The notes under the pieces are model-generated. The model was not told the DNA's origin. It saw only the letters and a list, made by a program, of their open reading frames with translations, and did not search any database. The translations under genes were made by a program, and so were the position numbers. A stretch of 64,000 nt of DNA from Hippopus hippopus (Eukaryota > Mollusca > Bivalvia > Cardiida > Cardiidae), in contig OX328110.1 in NCBI GenBank assembly GCA_946811185.2, positions 11,946,516-12,010,515 on the forward strand, written 5' to 3'. Positions 23,600-35,156 of the stretch are shown in pieces; the first letter of the stretch is position 1, and each line of letters opens with the position of its first letter.

Positions 23600-24020
23600 A
23601 ACCACTAACTCTTTACCTCATTACGAAAATGTAGACTTGTTCATTTTGAAAGCATTTGTAGACGAAAATTTACATGTTGCTCAAATGATGAAATTTGTCT
23701 TTGATAGGATAGAAAACATTGTCGGGGAAAAGAGGAAAATGCTAGTTACCAGCATTTTCCGTCTTTTTTCCCTTAATTGTTTCCAAAGGCTTCTTTCGAA
23801 AGGGTCGTAAAATCTCGGGACTGCGTGGTACTTAGTAGATTCTAGTACATGCCTACAAATAAAATAAACTTACATCGAGATCTACTTAGTCAGGAAATCA
23901 GTTTTTGAGATCTTGTAATTTGAAACTGTCTGTTTTAGAAAGAATTTTTAACTAAACAGCAAACAATAATGACTCAAGATCAGACTGCACATTCTATGAA
24001 GTCTGATCTTGATCTATTTA
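23600..24020. repeat. Family D element and a family E fragment
   Basis: D core GAAAATGCTAGTTACCAGC at 23735-23760 with TTGTAGACGAAAATTTACAT; E fragment at 23970-24020. The rest of 24020-24800 shows only AT-rich sequence. Confidence 0.7.
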
Positions 24021-24571
24021 CTGAAACAGCTTCGTGGTTTAAAACTTCAAGTATCAATGGTTCTTAACTGACAAATTGTGTTACAGTTGTCGATTTCAAT
24101 TAATTAGAAGCTTATAGATCTGTATGCAAATAGGCATAGAATTAATCTAGCGCACTTTATCTTTGTCTCAACACCTTAACATTGACTGACAAACAACGAC
24201 AAAATTTACTCCCGTCTGCAACATAGATCAACATTTTACTTAGTACAACAACAACTACCCACTAAACTAAGGGAAACAACTATTGTAAACTATATGTCAT
24301 ATATATATATATATGCATGCATTCGTTCCATATAAATTTCGATACTTCAACGTCTTTAATATAACGTTTTATTACATTCTGTTACTAATAATAGTAACAT
24401 TTTCTACTGAAAATGGTGTAATATCGGTGTCACGCGAGGGTAGATATGGCGGGGCAACGGGCTGATATCTGATATCCTGCACGTTGACAAGAAATTTGTT
24501 CTAAATCTATAGCAACAGAACACTCGCTCGTAAACTAACGTTCTTAAAACATCCATTTTGAAAAATAAAAA

Positions 24572-24664
24572 ATGGCTGAATCAGTCCGTCAGTCGCTAGC
24601 GGACAATTATTCAGAACTACAGACAATGATTGAATCGCAAAACCAGCAAAGACACGATAAATAG
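24572..24664 (+). other. Small open frame, 30 codons, status unknown
   Basis: MAESVRQSLADNYSELQTMI then SQNQQRHDK and TAG. The ATG context (AAAAAATGG) is good and composition is protein-like, but no homology was recognised. It might be a displaced 5' exon or chance. Confidence 0.2.
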
Positions 24665-25149
24665 AGAACAGATTGTTGTTGTTTTGGATTGGGAAAGTTT
24701 ATCGGGCAAGGCTTGGTGTCTATAGGCTAGTAGCCTACTAATGCAAGAATGTAAAGATTTTGACTGAACATGTACAAATGCACACGTCATAAATTCCTAC
24801 CTGTCCAGTGATGATGTCACTAATTTTTCTTCGGTCGTGCGGTCAATGGCCACCATGGACACTCTGTGAGAGTGACCACCCACAGACACAAAGTCCACCC
24901 AACTTGTATCAGACTGGCGAGCCCAAATCTTCATGGTACGGTCAGAGGAACAAGTGAACATTCTCTGACCATCTTTTGTAAATTTGATACACCATATCCA
25001 GGCGGTATGCCGCTTTAATGACGCTATAGATGCACCAGTGGCGCTGTCCCAGATTGTGACGGCACTGTCGTCTCCTCCTGTCATTATCTACAGTACAAGG
25101 AATAACTTAAAGATAGATTTAAAAACTTAAACTCAAAAATGACTTTAAA

Positions 25150-25500
25150 TTAGGGGCGAGGTCATTATCTCTCGCTAGATGGCATTCTACAAATACACAT
25201 CTATCTAATTTGGACATTCTTGGTACAGAACCGGACTACTTTTCAAAACGACAACCGTTACTTTGAGTTTCAAAATAAAATAAACGTTTACTCAATTAAA
25301 CTCTACCTGGTGCGATTCATACAGCTATGATCAGCTTGCCTGTAACCTATGCACCGGCTATTTATTAAAACAGCCCCCTATAGGCTTGGGTAATAGCTTC
25401 AGTATAAGTCCTACCTTTCCCTAGTATATGGGATGGGAAACGCGCCATAGCAGACAGGCCGAATCTTCGAAGAATATGACATGCGCAGACAACGGGGGCG
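25150..25500. repeat. Dispersed repeat shared with 58930-59500
   Basis: Long near-identical blocks with the 58.9-kb region (CGCTAGATGGCATTCT, CAGCTATGATCAGCT, GGCTTGGGTAATAGCTTC, TCGAAGAATATGACATGC). The other copy carries about 230 bp extra. Confidence 0.8.
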
Positions 25501-25809
25501 AGGTAATTTTAAAAGATACGTTTAGATTTCTTCTTTAAAGTCATTCTCAAACGTGTGTAAGATAGGAAATGCGTAATGACAAAATTACAATGAAAACAAG
25601 GGAAGCTAGGCCTATGTGAAATGAGAATTAGTACAGAAAATATTACATTGACAACAACATTAGTTATATGTAAGACATGAAAGTGCTAGATCTGCCATTA
25701 GAGTATTGCCTGGTCGCTTTAACCTTAAGTTGCTGAGTAAGTGAACAGCCGATAGTGTAAACTCAAATATTACTATTTCTAAATTATATTTCGGGAGAAA
25801 TATATCACC

Positions 25810-26222
25810 TTATCGGACAGTGTAGATACAAGATCAGACTGCACCTTAATCTACACTGTCCGCAAAAGTTCCTTTAGTCGCGCCGAGCTCAGGTAGCTCT
25901 GTCGGTAGCGTTCAGGACTTGAGAACAGGAGGTGGAGGGTTCGATCCCCGGCTCGGCCGATTTCTTTCCGAGGATTGATGATAGTCATTGCGACAGGATT
26001 CATTCCTCTCCCACCTTTTCCATTGTTTCGACAATGGTTATGAGGGAAAGCAGCCAGTGGCTTGGAAAGAATATTGTGCAGAGTACTGGTAGCAGAAACT
26101 CCAGGAAAGCTTGGATATGTGCACTGGCCGCCGCCATATAACTGAAATAATGTTGAAAACGGCGTGAAACACCATACAATCAATCAATCAAAGTTTAGTT
26201 GCGCTCAGCTGCCTACGGGTTA
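25810..26222. repeat. Family E element split by a SINE
   Basis: E left part runs to TTTAGTCGCGC (25873-25883); the right part resumes at TTTAGTTGCGC (26194-26204) and ends CTGCCTACGGGTTAA. Confidence 0.85.
25884..26193 (+). mobile_element. tRNA-derived SINE (family F) with 11-bp target duplication
   Basis: tRNA-like head CGAGCTCAGGTAGCTCTGTC and GGTTCGATCCCC, body GGGAAAGCAGCCAGTGGCTTG, tail CAATCAATCAATCAAAG. Flanked by TTTAGTCGCGC and TTTAGTTGCGC. Confidence 0.9.
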
Positions 26223-26779
26223 ATATCAGGTGGGCCTGACATGTTTACCTGTTTTCCCATTGGGTGATATGTACAACACAGGTTGAGGTCTGCAGGTCCA
26301 CCAGTTTTACACAGTATGGTCCAATTGTCTGTATCAATCAGTGCTAAACCTGTAATATATTCCTCGGTGAAGTCACTTTACCATTCTTACGAACATGAAA
26401 GTTCGAAACAAATGCAAAGCTGAAATTACAAAAAAAAAACAAAACCGCACCTGGTGGGATTCGAACCCGTGCGGAAAAGATCCTCGTTTATTGAGGTTCA
26501 AAATATCAACACCATAACCAGTGAACTAAAGACATTTTCTCTAACGTTATTGTCAGGTATTGATTTTATACGAGAAGACGCTATGCAGTAAGGAAGGTGT
26601 GATCTTCCGTAACACACCACCCTCTTAAATGTCATCATTTTTGCATGATTTAGACAACAAATGGCTCGATGGCTTCAACTTTATTGACTTTAACTTCAAT
26701 ACAGTTTCTTGTCATACATAATGAAATAATAATACAGTAACATTCAACTGAATAGCCGTACAGAGATCATTAATAAGAA

Positions 26780-26830
26780 TAAAGATCATAATAATAATAA
26801 TAATAATGATAATAATAATAACAATAACTG
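26780..26830. repeat. AAT-rich microsatellite
   Basis: AATAATAATAATAATAATG-type run between WD exons of the NWD pseudogene. Confidence 0.9.
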
Positions 26831-27210
26831 ACAATTAAACGAAGAGCAGCACTTAATTAGACAAGAAATGAAATTGCCTCATACGAGACTAGCCGAATAT
26901 TAATAATATGTTAATGATATTGTTAATAATTTCAGATTTTCGAACAAAGCTTTGCATTATAAACGTAGCTCAAGTTCAAAGACTGTTTCTTTTTTTTTTA
27001 AATTCTAATATTGTCACAAACTTAAACAAGTTTATAGAGATTCCTTTTGAAGAAAAGGACAAATCTTATTTTGGTAACATTTTATTCCGTAATGGAAAAA
27101 AGTGTTACATATTTACCCGTTCCGACATAGGTAGGAACATGAGGAGTGACTATAAATAAATTTATTATATGCCTATCAGTGAAATACTGGGATTTCACAG
27201 TGAATAACAC

Positions 27211-27245
27211 CACTAGTGATGATAAATATGGTATCATCACTAGTG
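27211..27245. repeat. Short perfect hairpin
   Basis: CACTAGTGATGATA and its exact complement separated by about 7 bases. Confidence 0.7.
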
Positions 27246-27377
27246 ACGATATAGTTTCAGGATGTTTGTCGGAACTACTTTTTTCCTTTATCGCTCATAT
27301 TGTGCCATTCTTGACAATTATTAGAATAAAAAAGAGTGAATTAGGAATATAATAAATAGGATAGTCAACTGGTTATG

Positions 27378-27506
27378 TGTGATATTAAAAATCTGTCACT
27401 CGAATGGAGTTTAATACGGTTAAAGAACTCGTCTTCCGGACTCGTTTTTTCAACCGCATCGCACCTCATTCTAGTGACAGATTTTTAATATCGCACACAA
27501 CCACTT
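27378..27506. repeat. Palindromic MITE-like element
   Basis: GTGTGATATTAAAAATCTGTC near the left and its inverse GACAGATTTTTAATATCGCAC at the right, with an inner hairpin around GGTTAAAGAACTCG. Seen once here. Confidence 0.6.
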
Positions 27507-27856
27507 GGTTATCCTGTATGTAACCTTAATACATGGTATTGTACCTTTAAAACACATCACCGCTAACTGTCATCTGGAGAAAAATCCAGCCCTGATAACT
27601 CAGACCATTGGATATTGATGTTGGTCACATGACTTAAGTCCGAAGTAGACCAGATGGACACGATACTGTTTTTGAAGGCTGGTGCAATGTATTTGTTGCT
27701 GTTGGAGAATCCAATGAAATTTACGGATCCATTTGAAGTTTTCTGGCATTGTAACTGGAAATAAAAACAATGAGATTACGAGAGGCCAACAATCATTGCA
27801 CATGAAAATTCTCCTAGATAAATAAGTTTTTGCGGAATAAAAAAGTTTGAGTCCTA

Positions 27857-28106
27857 GTATGAGAAAAGGGCGTTTAATGTATCTCTATAATCCATTATAC
27901 AAATGAAGTCATCACATACATGTAATTATGTATCCATGAAATCATTTTTTTCTGATAACCGATTGTACCATGAGGTACACGTGTCCTTAGACACGCAGAA
28001 AATTGACCGGCAGCAAAAGATTTCCACCCAGGTAAGCCCGCGCGGACTGCGCAGCCGACCTGGGTCAATTCCCTTTTCACATGCATTTAACCCCTTTTCA
28101 CGGGTT
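27857..28106. repeat. Family B element at the truncated NACHT exon
   Basis: Left end ATGAGAAAAGGGCGTTTAATG, hairpin CCGCGCGGACTGCGCAG (diverged). The right end stops at CCCCTTTTCAC, lacking the usual AGAGCATGGCTC; NACHT codons begin within a few bases. Confidence 0.75.
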
Positions 28107-29409
28107 ACGTTTTTGACTTCTACAAAATTTGTATCTGTGAGGTTTGCTTTCAGAATATCGAGACAACGAGTTGGAAGAGATGACACTACAAGCTTCACGT
28201 GCTCTGGTAAATCATCTGACAAAGACAGCCATGCTAGGTTCTGACCAAAATCTTCGTTTAAAAGCTGGTCAAGAGAATCCAGGAATAACATTAAAGGTTT
28301 GTTTCTATTTGCAAATAAGAGACAAGTTTGGAAATGTTTAATGAGGTCCTTGTATGAGGTTGGAACTCTCGACAAGTCTTGGCCGTAAATTCTTGTAATC
28401 TGCACACAAAGATTCAGCAGTAAGCTACGTGAAGATCCTGACCTGCCCGTTGTTCAAAGAAACCGAAGCATCATTGCACTTTCACGATGTGCATCTTTTG
28501 CCTTTGTTGCAGCAAAAGCCATCAGTGCTGTTTTACCGCAATCAGACACACCATGTACCGCAAGGGGTCGTCTGTCAGATCCTTTGATGTAAGTAAGAAT
28601 TTGTTCTATTTCTTTTTCTCTTCCCACAAACAGACTTGCTTTCTCGTTGGCATGAGCTCTGTGGTGCACAGATTCCTTCGAAATGCAGTTTGCTTTCATA
28701 ACCACTGAAAATAGCCTGTATCAGCTCTTCACACACATGATCACATACTTCTCTTATGTATTCATTACAAGCAGCGATTTCATTGTCCGTATACGATACA
28801 TCATATATTACAGAGGGAGAGCACTGAGAACCCATTTTATCCTCTTGGAGCTCTTTGAGTTTTTCTCTGGCATAAACGTCTAGTGTCGTATCGTCCGTCA
28901 CGTCTGTGATTTTCCTGTGTAAATGTAACTCAGACAAATAACCATCCAGTTCCCGACGAATGAAACGAACCTGTTGGGATTGGTTGGTGTTGTTAAAAGC
29001 ACCTTCGGTGATTTCCATTTCCGTTACGGACACGTGGTACTTGTCGCATCTGCTGTCGTGGTCGCCAAAACATGCGATGGCAGCTTCCCTAAACTGTTCT
29101 TGTATGACTTCGACGTCTTCCCACCAAGTTTTAATTTCTTCTGTTTTCTGTTTCAAGACGTAATTTCCTGGGACTGCATTTTCATCTAACTTGTAATATT
29201 GTTGCATGAGTGACAGATCTCGACCTTGCTTTAGTAGATATTGCTTCATTTTGTCATATTCTGTTTCCACTATTTGAGCAGGAAGTGGTCTGTATCCATA
29301 CTTGTTACCCAATAAACAAAGGAATGCCGGTCCCATACTTTCTTTCACACACCTGCAGGATTCAGAAGGAAGAAATTCTATTTTTAAAGGACAATAACCG
29401 AAGAGGAGC

Positions 29410-29785
29410 TTTAAAGTGACAATAAAGTCCAAAAGTAAACAAAGCGGGTGTTTAACTGCATTTGAATTTATATCATACCATTTAAAAGTATGGAAATTAT
29501 TGTGAAGATAGCAATCTGTCGTTGTACGGTTGGTCCAAGTGTTAGTTGCTGACAGAGAAATTAATCTCAAAACTAGGTTAAAACCTGCCAGGTAGCTGTG
29601 TCTTTTGTTTATTTTTTGCCTGATTTTAAAATTCTTTCTTCTGCCAGCGACTAATATGTGGCCCGCGCACACAATAACAGACTGTCATCTCCACAATATT
29701 TTTCATACTTTAAAATGGTATGATTTAAATTTAAATGTATTATCACACCTGCTTTGATTTTTTGGCCTTTACTGGGCCTTTAACT
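29410..29785. repeat. Family H palindromic element
   Basis: About 375 bp; inner arms pair (GTATGGAAATTATTGTGAAG against CTCCACAATATTTTTCATAC). An inverted copy is at 34390-34765. Confidence 0.7.
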
Positions 29786-29979
29786 GACTGTCTGGCTATC
29801 AAAACCTCAGTTGCTTTTGTGGAAAGTGTATCTAAAAACCAGACAGCTCGCCATTTTGTCCAGTACTCTAACCATTTGCAAAACACGCGTTCGTTCTACT
29901 TACAAAAACTGTCTATTCGATTGGAGTGTATTTTAAGGCTATGTATATTTCAGCTTATTTAATGAACGACCAATGAATC

Positions 29980-30200
29980 AGCTTGATGCATGATACCAAG
30001 TAAGTCATCACACAACATTCGTAGATCAATAAAATCCATTGTGTCTAACAACCGACTGAATCATGGGGTACACTGGTCCTTTGACATGCAGAAAATTTAC
30101 CAAATGCAAAGTTTTGACTCGGGTCAGCCTGCGCGGAGTGCGCAGGCTGACCTGATTCGATACTTTTTATTTGAGCCCCCTTTTCACAAAGCATGACTCA
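29980..30200. repeat. Family B element
   Basis: Hairpin GGGTCAGCCTGCGCGGAGTG and complement; right end TTTTCACAAAGCATGACTCA. Confidence 0.75.
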
Positions 30201-30242
30201 TTTACTTTTATAAAAGCAAATAAACAAAACTGACTGTTTTAA

Positions 30243-30471
30243 GGATAGGGCACCCGAATTGACACCCTAATGGGATTCGTGTAACATTGCCTTTCATCGT
30301 CGAAAATCATATGGATTCGGCTAAGACTCGGGTAATCCGTAATCGATGCGGGGAACCAGCGTCTATCGGCCGATCGATTACGGATCACCCGAGTCTTAAC
30401 CGAATCCGTACGTTTTTCGGCGATGAAAGGCGATGTTGACGTTACACCAATCCCATGAGGGTGCCCTATCC
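30243..30471. mobile_element. Palindromic MITE with TTAA target duplication
   Basis: Ends GGATAGGGCACC and GGTGCCCTATCC flanked by TTAA on both sides (30239-30242, 30472-30475). Nearly the whole 229 bp is an imperfect palindrome. TTAA targets point to piggyBac- or Kolobok-type mobilisation. Confidence 0.8.
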
Positions 30472-30479
30472 TTAACTCG

Positions 30480-31440
30480 TAGGAAAATGATACCATTAAT
30501 CTCGAATAGTAAAAGTCTGAATGGTGTTGAAGATGTCAATTCAACCAACAGCATGTTTGGAGTTTAAAGTAGAGTAGCCTACCCTTTTTTTTTACATCGA
30601 TTGCAACTTTGTTTAATTACTCTCCATGCTTGCTTCCTGGAAATATGTAAGATGCGCACTCATTACATTTACACTACTTACTTATGGGGGATGGGGTAGG
30701 TTACACAACTTTCTTTCTTCTTTTATCACGATATCATTAAAATTCAAAGGAACTTATCATCGTATGAAATGGAAATGTGGTGAAAGTCACTTACTTACAA
30801 ACTCGAATGCTTTTAAATCGAAACTAAACATCGAAAATCTGGCCTATTCACGAAAAAAAATGCTTGATATTCAGCGTCGTCGACTTTCTCTCACGCTTCA
30901 CGTTCTTGCGGTCTTTTTTAATATAAAAATTCGTTACAAATGCAAATTTTGGCTGCACAAGTATCGTAATCAACCAGATGTAAAACGTTTATTTTTTTTT
31001 TTTAAAGCGACAACCTCTACTCAAGTGGCGTAATTTCTTTGGTGAATCTTTTGCTTTTTTTTTTTTTTTTAAGAAAAGAAAAGAAAAAAAAATCCAATCA
31101 AAATAAAAAGTTGGCCTTTGTAGTATCATATTCGGACACTAAATCTTGACAGATTTAAACTGATCAGGAGCACAACATGCGGGTGCCAACGCTCTGCGGC
31201 GGGTGTTTTTTGCGTGAAAACTCGAAAAAGGGTACATAAGTAACAGTTGAAAAAAGATGTTGCGATTTACCTGCTCCTCTGGTATGGGCTACCGATTTGA
31301 CACTTAGCAACTAGCCTACAACTGAATTGCTTTTCTTCAGTATCGACAGTGCTATGAGAACTTGTCAAAGTCTTCGCACAATGACTATGATGCAGTCGAC
31401 AACAGGACTATGGCAATAATTCAACATTTTTTTCGAAAGT
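30480..31440. other. Non-coding, no family recognised
   Basis: Contains an open frame on plus (30626-31033, 135 codons) rich in Lys, Phe and Arg that resembles no protein I know, and poly-A/poly-T tracts near 30990-31090. Confidence 0.4.
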
Positions 31441-31469
31441 ATCCTAGCTAAAAAGAAGGTAATCTCAGC

Positions 31470-31950
31470 GCATCGGACAATGTAGATCGAAGATCAAGAT
31501 CAGAACGCACGTTTTTGCAGTTTGATCTTCGATGTACATTTTTCGCAGAGGACAAATTGATTCATACTTTTCCTCTTACCTGTTCGCATGCAGTTTAACC
31601 CCTAGGCCACTAAGCGCTAGTCACTGTCTTTTTTGCAGACAGTGTAGATCAAGATCAGACTGCACAGAACGTGCAGTCTGATCTTTGATCTACTCTGTCC
31701 GATGAGGAGATATTTCTCCTCCTAAAATAAGTTTAAAATAGCTACCTTTGGGATTTTTAAATCGACTTCAAGGTATCATTTAAGTGATTCATTACGCACT
31801 AACCTTTTGCAGACCATGTAGATCAAGATCAGACTGCACAGAACGTGCAGTCTGATCTCCCTCAAAATTAACTTTGAAATAGCTACCTTTGAGTTTTGAC
31901 CATTGACTCGAAAGTATCATTTAACTGATTCAGGGGGGTACGGGTTAAGA
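31470..31950. repeat. Three family E copies in a row
   Basis: Hairpins GATCAGACTGCAC.. at about 31485-31530 (diverged), 31643-31685 and 31823-31858, each with TGTAGATC flanks. Confidence 0.7.
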
Positions 31951-32181
31951 ACGAAGGCGATATACTCTGTACTATGTGTATTACTGACCTTTTTATTTCA
32001 TTGATGCACATTTCAACGGTACTATGGTCGTTCGTAGCCTCTTCTGTGAAGCCCCATCTCATATCGACAGTCCCGAACTCGATACCAAGTCGTCTGCAGA
32101 CTTCTCTGAGATATGGGTACACATCTGAAAATAATCTTAAAGGTACTACTATTCTGGATAGCTTGTCGGACCAGCAACAAC

Positions 32182-32453
32182 GATATGGCCTGCAACACGC
32201 GAAAGGGGGCATTCGGACCTTTGCGTAAAGAGTCGTCTCGGACCAGCCTGCGCAGTCCGCGCAGGCTAATCCTAGACGGCACTTTACGACTACATTATAT
32301 TTTGTGCTACAGTAGACTTGCGCAAAACAGAAAAGTACGTAGAAACGGAAAGCGTCGTTTAGGATTAGCATGCGCGGACTGCATAGGCTGATCCGAGACG
32401 ATACTTTACGCAAATGTTCGAATGTCCCTTTTCGCGTGTTGCAGGCCATATTG
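32182..32453. repeat. Family A element
   Basis: ATATGGCCTGCAACACGCGA to GTTGCAGGCCATAT; two GC hairpins. Intron of the NWD pseudogene, 58 bp from an exon. Confidence 0.85.
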
Positions 32454-32454
32454 C

Positions 32455-33050
32455 GTTACTATGGTGGGCATGCCAAAGTCGGGTTTGCAGAGTGTTCAAC
32501 TCTAGCATGCAAACGGCTATCCTGGGATACTTTTGCGGACAATTCGGATCAAATTATGATCTACGCTGTCTGATTTTAATGACCCGTTGCAAGATTTTTA
32601 AGTATACTTGTATTGTTAAAAATGGATAAAAAGCTGGTTTCTTACGATGTTTTCTATCCTTTCAAAGATAAATATATCATCTGTTAAGATTAATTTAATG
32701 TTATATACAAATAGTCTCAAATTCGGAAATTACATATTTCTATTAACCGGTACGGAGTTAAAGCTAGTATTCAGTGTGTTGCCGGTACATATCTACGCGT
32801 CGCGACTTCAAGGCTACATGACTTTGGTAAACCAATCAGATATTCCATTAAATTCTTTGCTTGCGATGGGGAAATTTGTCATTTTGTTACACAGTTACGG
32901 ACGTACATTTAACAAATTCCATTATCTAACACACATCTTAATTTGTCGTCTGCAAATTATAAAAAAGTTCAAACAGTTACAGAAAAAAAAATCTGTAAAA
33001 GCAGCGCCTTAAAAGATATCTTTGTCGCTAGACAGTCGCTAGAAACGCGC
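32455..33050. other. Non-coding intron sequence
   Basis: Holds only weak family E/D traces (GATCTACGCTGTCTG at 32559; TTGTCGTCTGCAAATT at 32945). No exon recognised. Confidence 0.4.
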
Positions 33051-33054
33051 TTAG

Positions 33055-33235
33055 AGCACTGAAAAAATACCAGACGACAACACTCTACACTAGTACAAAT
33101 TGAAAGCATTTGCAGACGATAAATTGAATGTGGTTCAAATGATGGAATTTGTCAACGAAAACAGAAAAACATGTGGGAAATAAGAGAAAATGCAGATTAC
33201 CAGCAGTTTCTTCTAGTCCTGCAATTACTAGTATA
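33055..33235. repeat. Family D element, diverged
   Basis: GAAAGCATTTGCAGACGATA block and a degenerate core AGAAAATGCAGATTACCAGC. Confidence 0.65.
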
Positions 33236-33284
33236 TAAGGTCTACGGCCCCTAACTCTCATATTAAAAGACGGATTTGTTTGAA

Positions 33285-33500
33285 TGGTGTTTTACATCGC
33301 TTTCAACATTATTTCAGTCATATCACGGCGGCAGCTCACATATTCATGTATTTCCTGGGTTTCACCAGTACTGGGCTGGGGCTCTAAAGTGTCTTGCCCA
33401 AGGACACTCCAGTGAAAAGCCCAGTGCAGCCAGTGAGGCTCGAACCCGGGCCCTCCAGGTCACGAGTCCTACACTCCACCACTGAGCCACACAGGACCCC
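33285..33500 (-). mobile_element. SINE family F, alternative tRNA head
   Basis: Minus: head GGTCCTGTGTGGCTCAGTGG with GGGTTCGAGCC, body similar to other copies but with a different middle. Intron of the NWD pseudogene. Confidence 0.65.
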
Positions 33501-33918
33501 TTTATTAAAAAACGGAAGCTGCCGAGATTGGCCGAATAGCCTTTACGAAAACGTCGATCTTACACGATATTTACCGATGAGTTAGGGGTCGTTATCCTTA
33601 AAAAGCCTTAAATAAAGGGCCAAAAAAAAACCATGGGATTATTCGGCAAAGAATGAGCCATTTTACCCTTCATCAGCTGGTTTCTCTCGGCTTTCGTGTC
33701 TGTGAATGTCGAACTTACAAACACGACGACTTTCGGCTGGGCATTCGGTACATTTGCAACATCGATGGTTGTCATGTCTCCTTCAAGGATTGAACGAACA
33801 ACATCCTGCGAATAAACGCATTTGATTACCGCCATTTACCTTCACTGTGGGACATAAAGTCACTTCAGCAATCCGTTTTCCTTTCACTTTTTTTTTTTAC
33901 CCTTAACCTGCCAAATAA

Positions 33919-34331
33919 GTTAACCCTTTACCAAACAGTTCCTGGTTTTAACGACCCCGAGGAAGAAGCCTTCTGAAAACACTGTGGGAAAAGGAGAAAA
34001 TGCTGGTAACCAGCATTTTCTCCTTTTCCCACATTGTTTTCTACTCTTCCAAAGTCAAGTTTCAATTTTTGAGTCACGTTTAATTTGTCGTCTGCAAATG
34101 CTTTCAATTTGGGCCAGTCTAAGGTTTTGTTCTTTGGTAAACGTTTGGAAACTTTCAAGCGCATCGTAAAAACCTAAATTTTGCTTCTTCAAAGAAATTT
34201 TTTAAGGGAGAAATATCTTCTTATCGGACAGTGTAGATCCAAGATCAGACTGCACGTTCTGTGCAGTCTGATCTTGATCTACACTGTCCCCTAAAGGTCC
34301 TTGAGTCGCGCTTTGCAGCCTAAGGGTTAAG
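33919..34331. repeat. Family D then family E element
   Basis: D starts TTAACCCTTTACCAAACAG with perfect hairpin at 33985-34036; E at 34203-34331 ends GCCTAAGGGTTAA. Both carry the TTAACCCTT-type end. Confidence 0.85.
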
Positions 34332-34389
34332 TCAGCGTGTCTATTGAATTATAGTTATTATCTATTTAATTAACATATTCGATATTAAA

Positions 34390-34765
34390 GGCCCAGTAAA
34401 GGCCAAAATATAAAAGCAGGTGTGATAATACATTTAAATTTAAATCATACCATGTAAAAGTATGAAAAATATTGTGAAGATGACAGTCTGTTATTGTGTG
34501 GTCGGGCCAGATGTTAATCGCTGGCAGAAAAAAGAATTTTAAAATCAGGCAAAAAATAAACAAAACCCACAGCTACCTGGCAGGTTTTAACCTCGTTTTG
34601 AAATTAATTTCTCTGCCAGCAACTAACACTTGGACCAACCGTACAATGACAGATTGCTATCTTTACAATAATTTCCATACTTTTAAATGGTATGATATAA
34701 ATTCAAACGCATTTAAACACCCGCTTTGTTTACTTTTGGGCTTTATTTTTACTTTAAAAGTTATA
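34390..34765. repeat. Family H palindromic element, inverted copy
   Basis: Starts AAAGGCCCAGTAAAGGCC and matches the complement of 29410-29785 along its length. Confidence 0.7.
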
Positions 34766-34904
34766 TTTCAGTGATCCCATACTTATCCTATATCTATTAT
34801 AAAATATGTGCATTTCATTTTCCAGTTGTATTAAAAGACTATAAGACTGTAACTAACAGATGTCTAGCTGTTTTAAAAAGAAAAAACGGTTTTCTTTTTT
34901 TGGT

Positions 34905-35155
34905 TTTTACCACCGTTTTCAACATTTATACAGAAACATCGCTTCGGCCAGTGCATCTATCCAAGCTTTCCTCGAGTTTCTTTTACCAGAACTTCTCACA
35001 AAATCTGTGAAAGCTAGATCTACTGGCTGCTCCCCCACATAAATATTGCCGGAAAAATGTTTAGCGGGATGATTCCTGTCGCACTATCATCGATCCTCGG
35101 GAAGAATTTTGCTAGGCTGGGAATCCAACCACCGGACGTAACATTTAGATCTGAG
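34905..35155 (-). mobile_element. SINE family F, diverged
   Basis: CACCGTTTTCAACATTTATA, CCAGTGCATCTATCC, ATCATCGATCCTCGG blocks on the complement of the family body; head degraded. Confidence 0.55.
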
Positions 35156-35156
35156 C

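Noticed and set aside
23005..23601. Several overlapping frames of 60-80 codons with Arg/Ser/Leu-rich proteins
   Set aside because: They read through family A elements; the same peptides recur in every copy and on both strands because the DNA is palindromic.
26446..26530. tRNA-like sequence (TGGGATTCGAACCCGTGCG on minus)
   Set aside because: A good B box but no convincing acceptor stem or anticodon loop was found by eye; probably a SINE head or decayed tRNA. A tRNAscan run would decide.
28575..29672. A single 365-codon minus gene with start at 29672
   Set aside because: The first 100 codons come from a family H element and the intron; the real exon begins at the acceptor at 29352.
30626..31033. 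135-codon plus-strand frame
   Set aside because: No recognisable motif, low-complexity Lys/Phe ends and a poly-T tract; likely chance, though I cannot exclude a lineage-specific gene.
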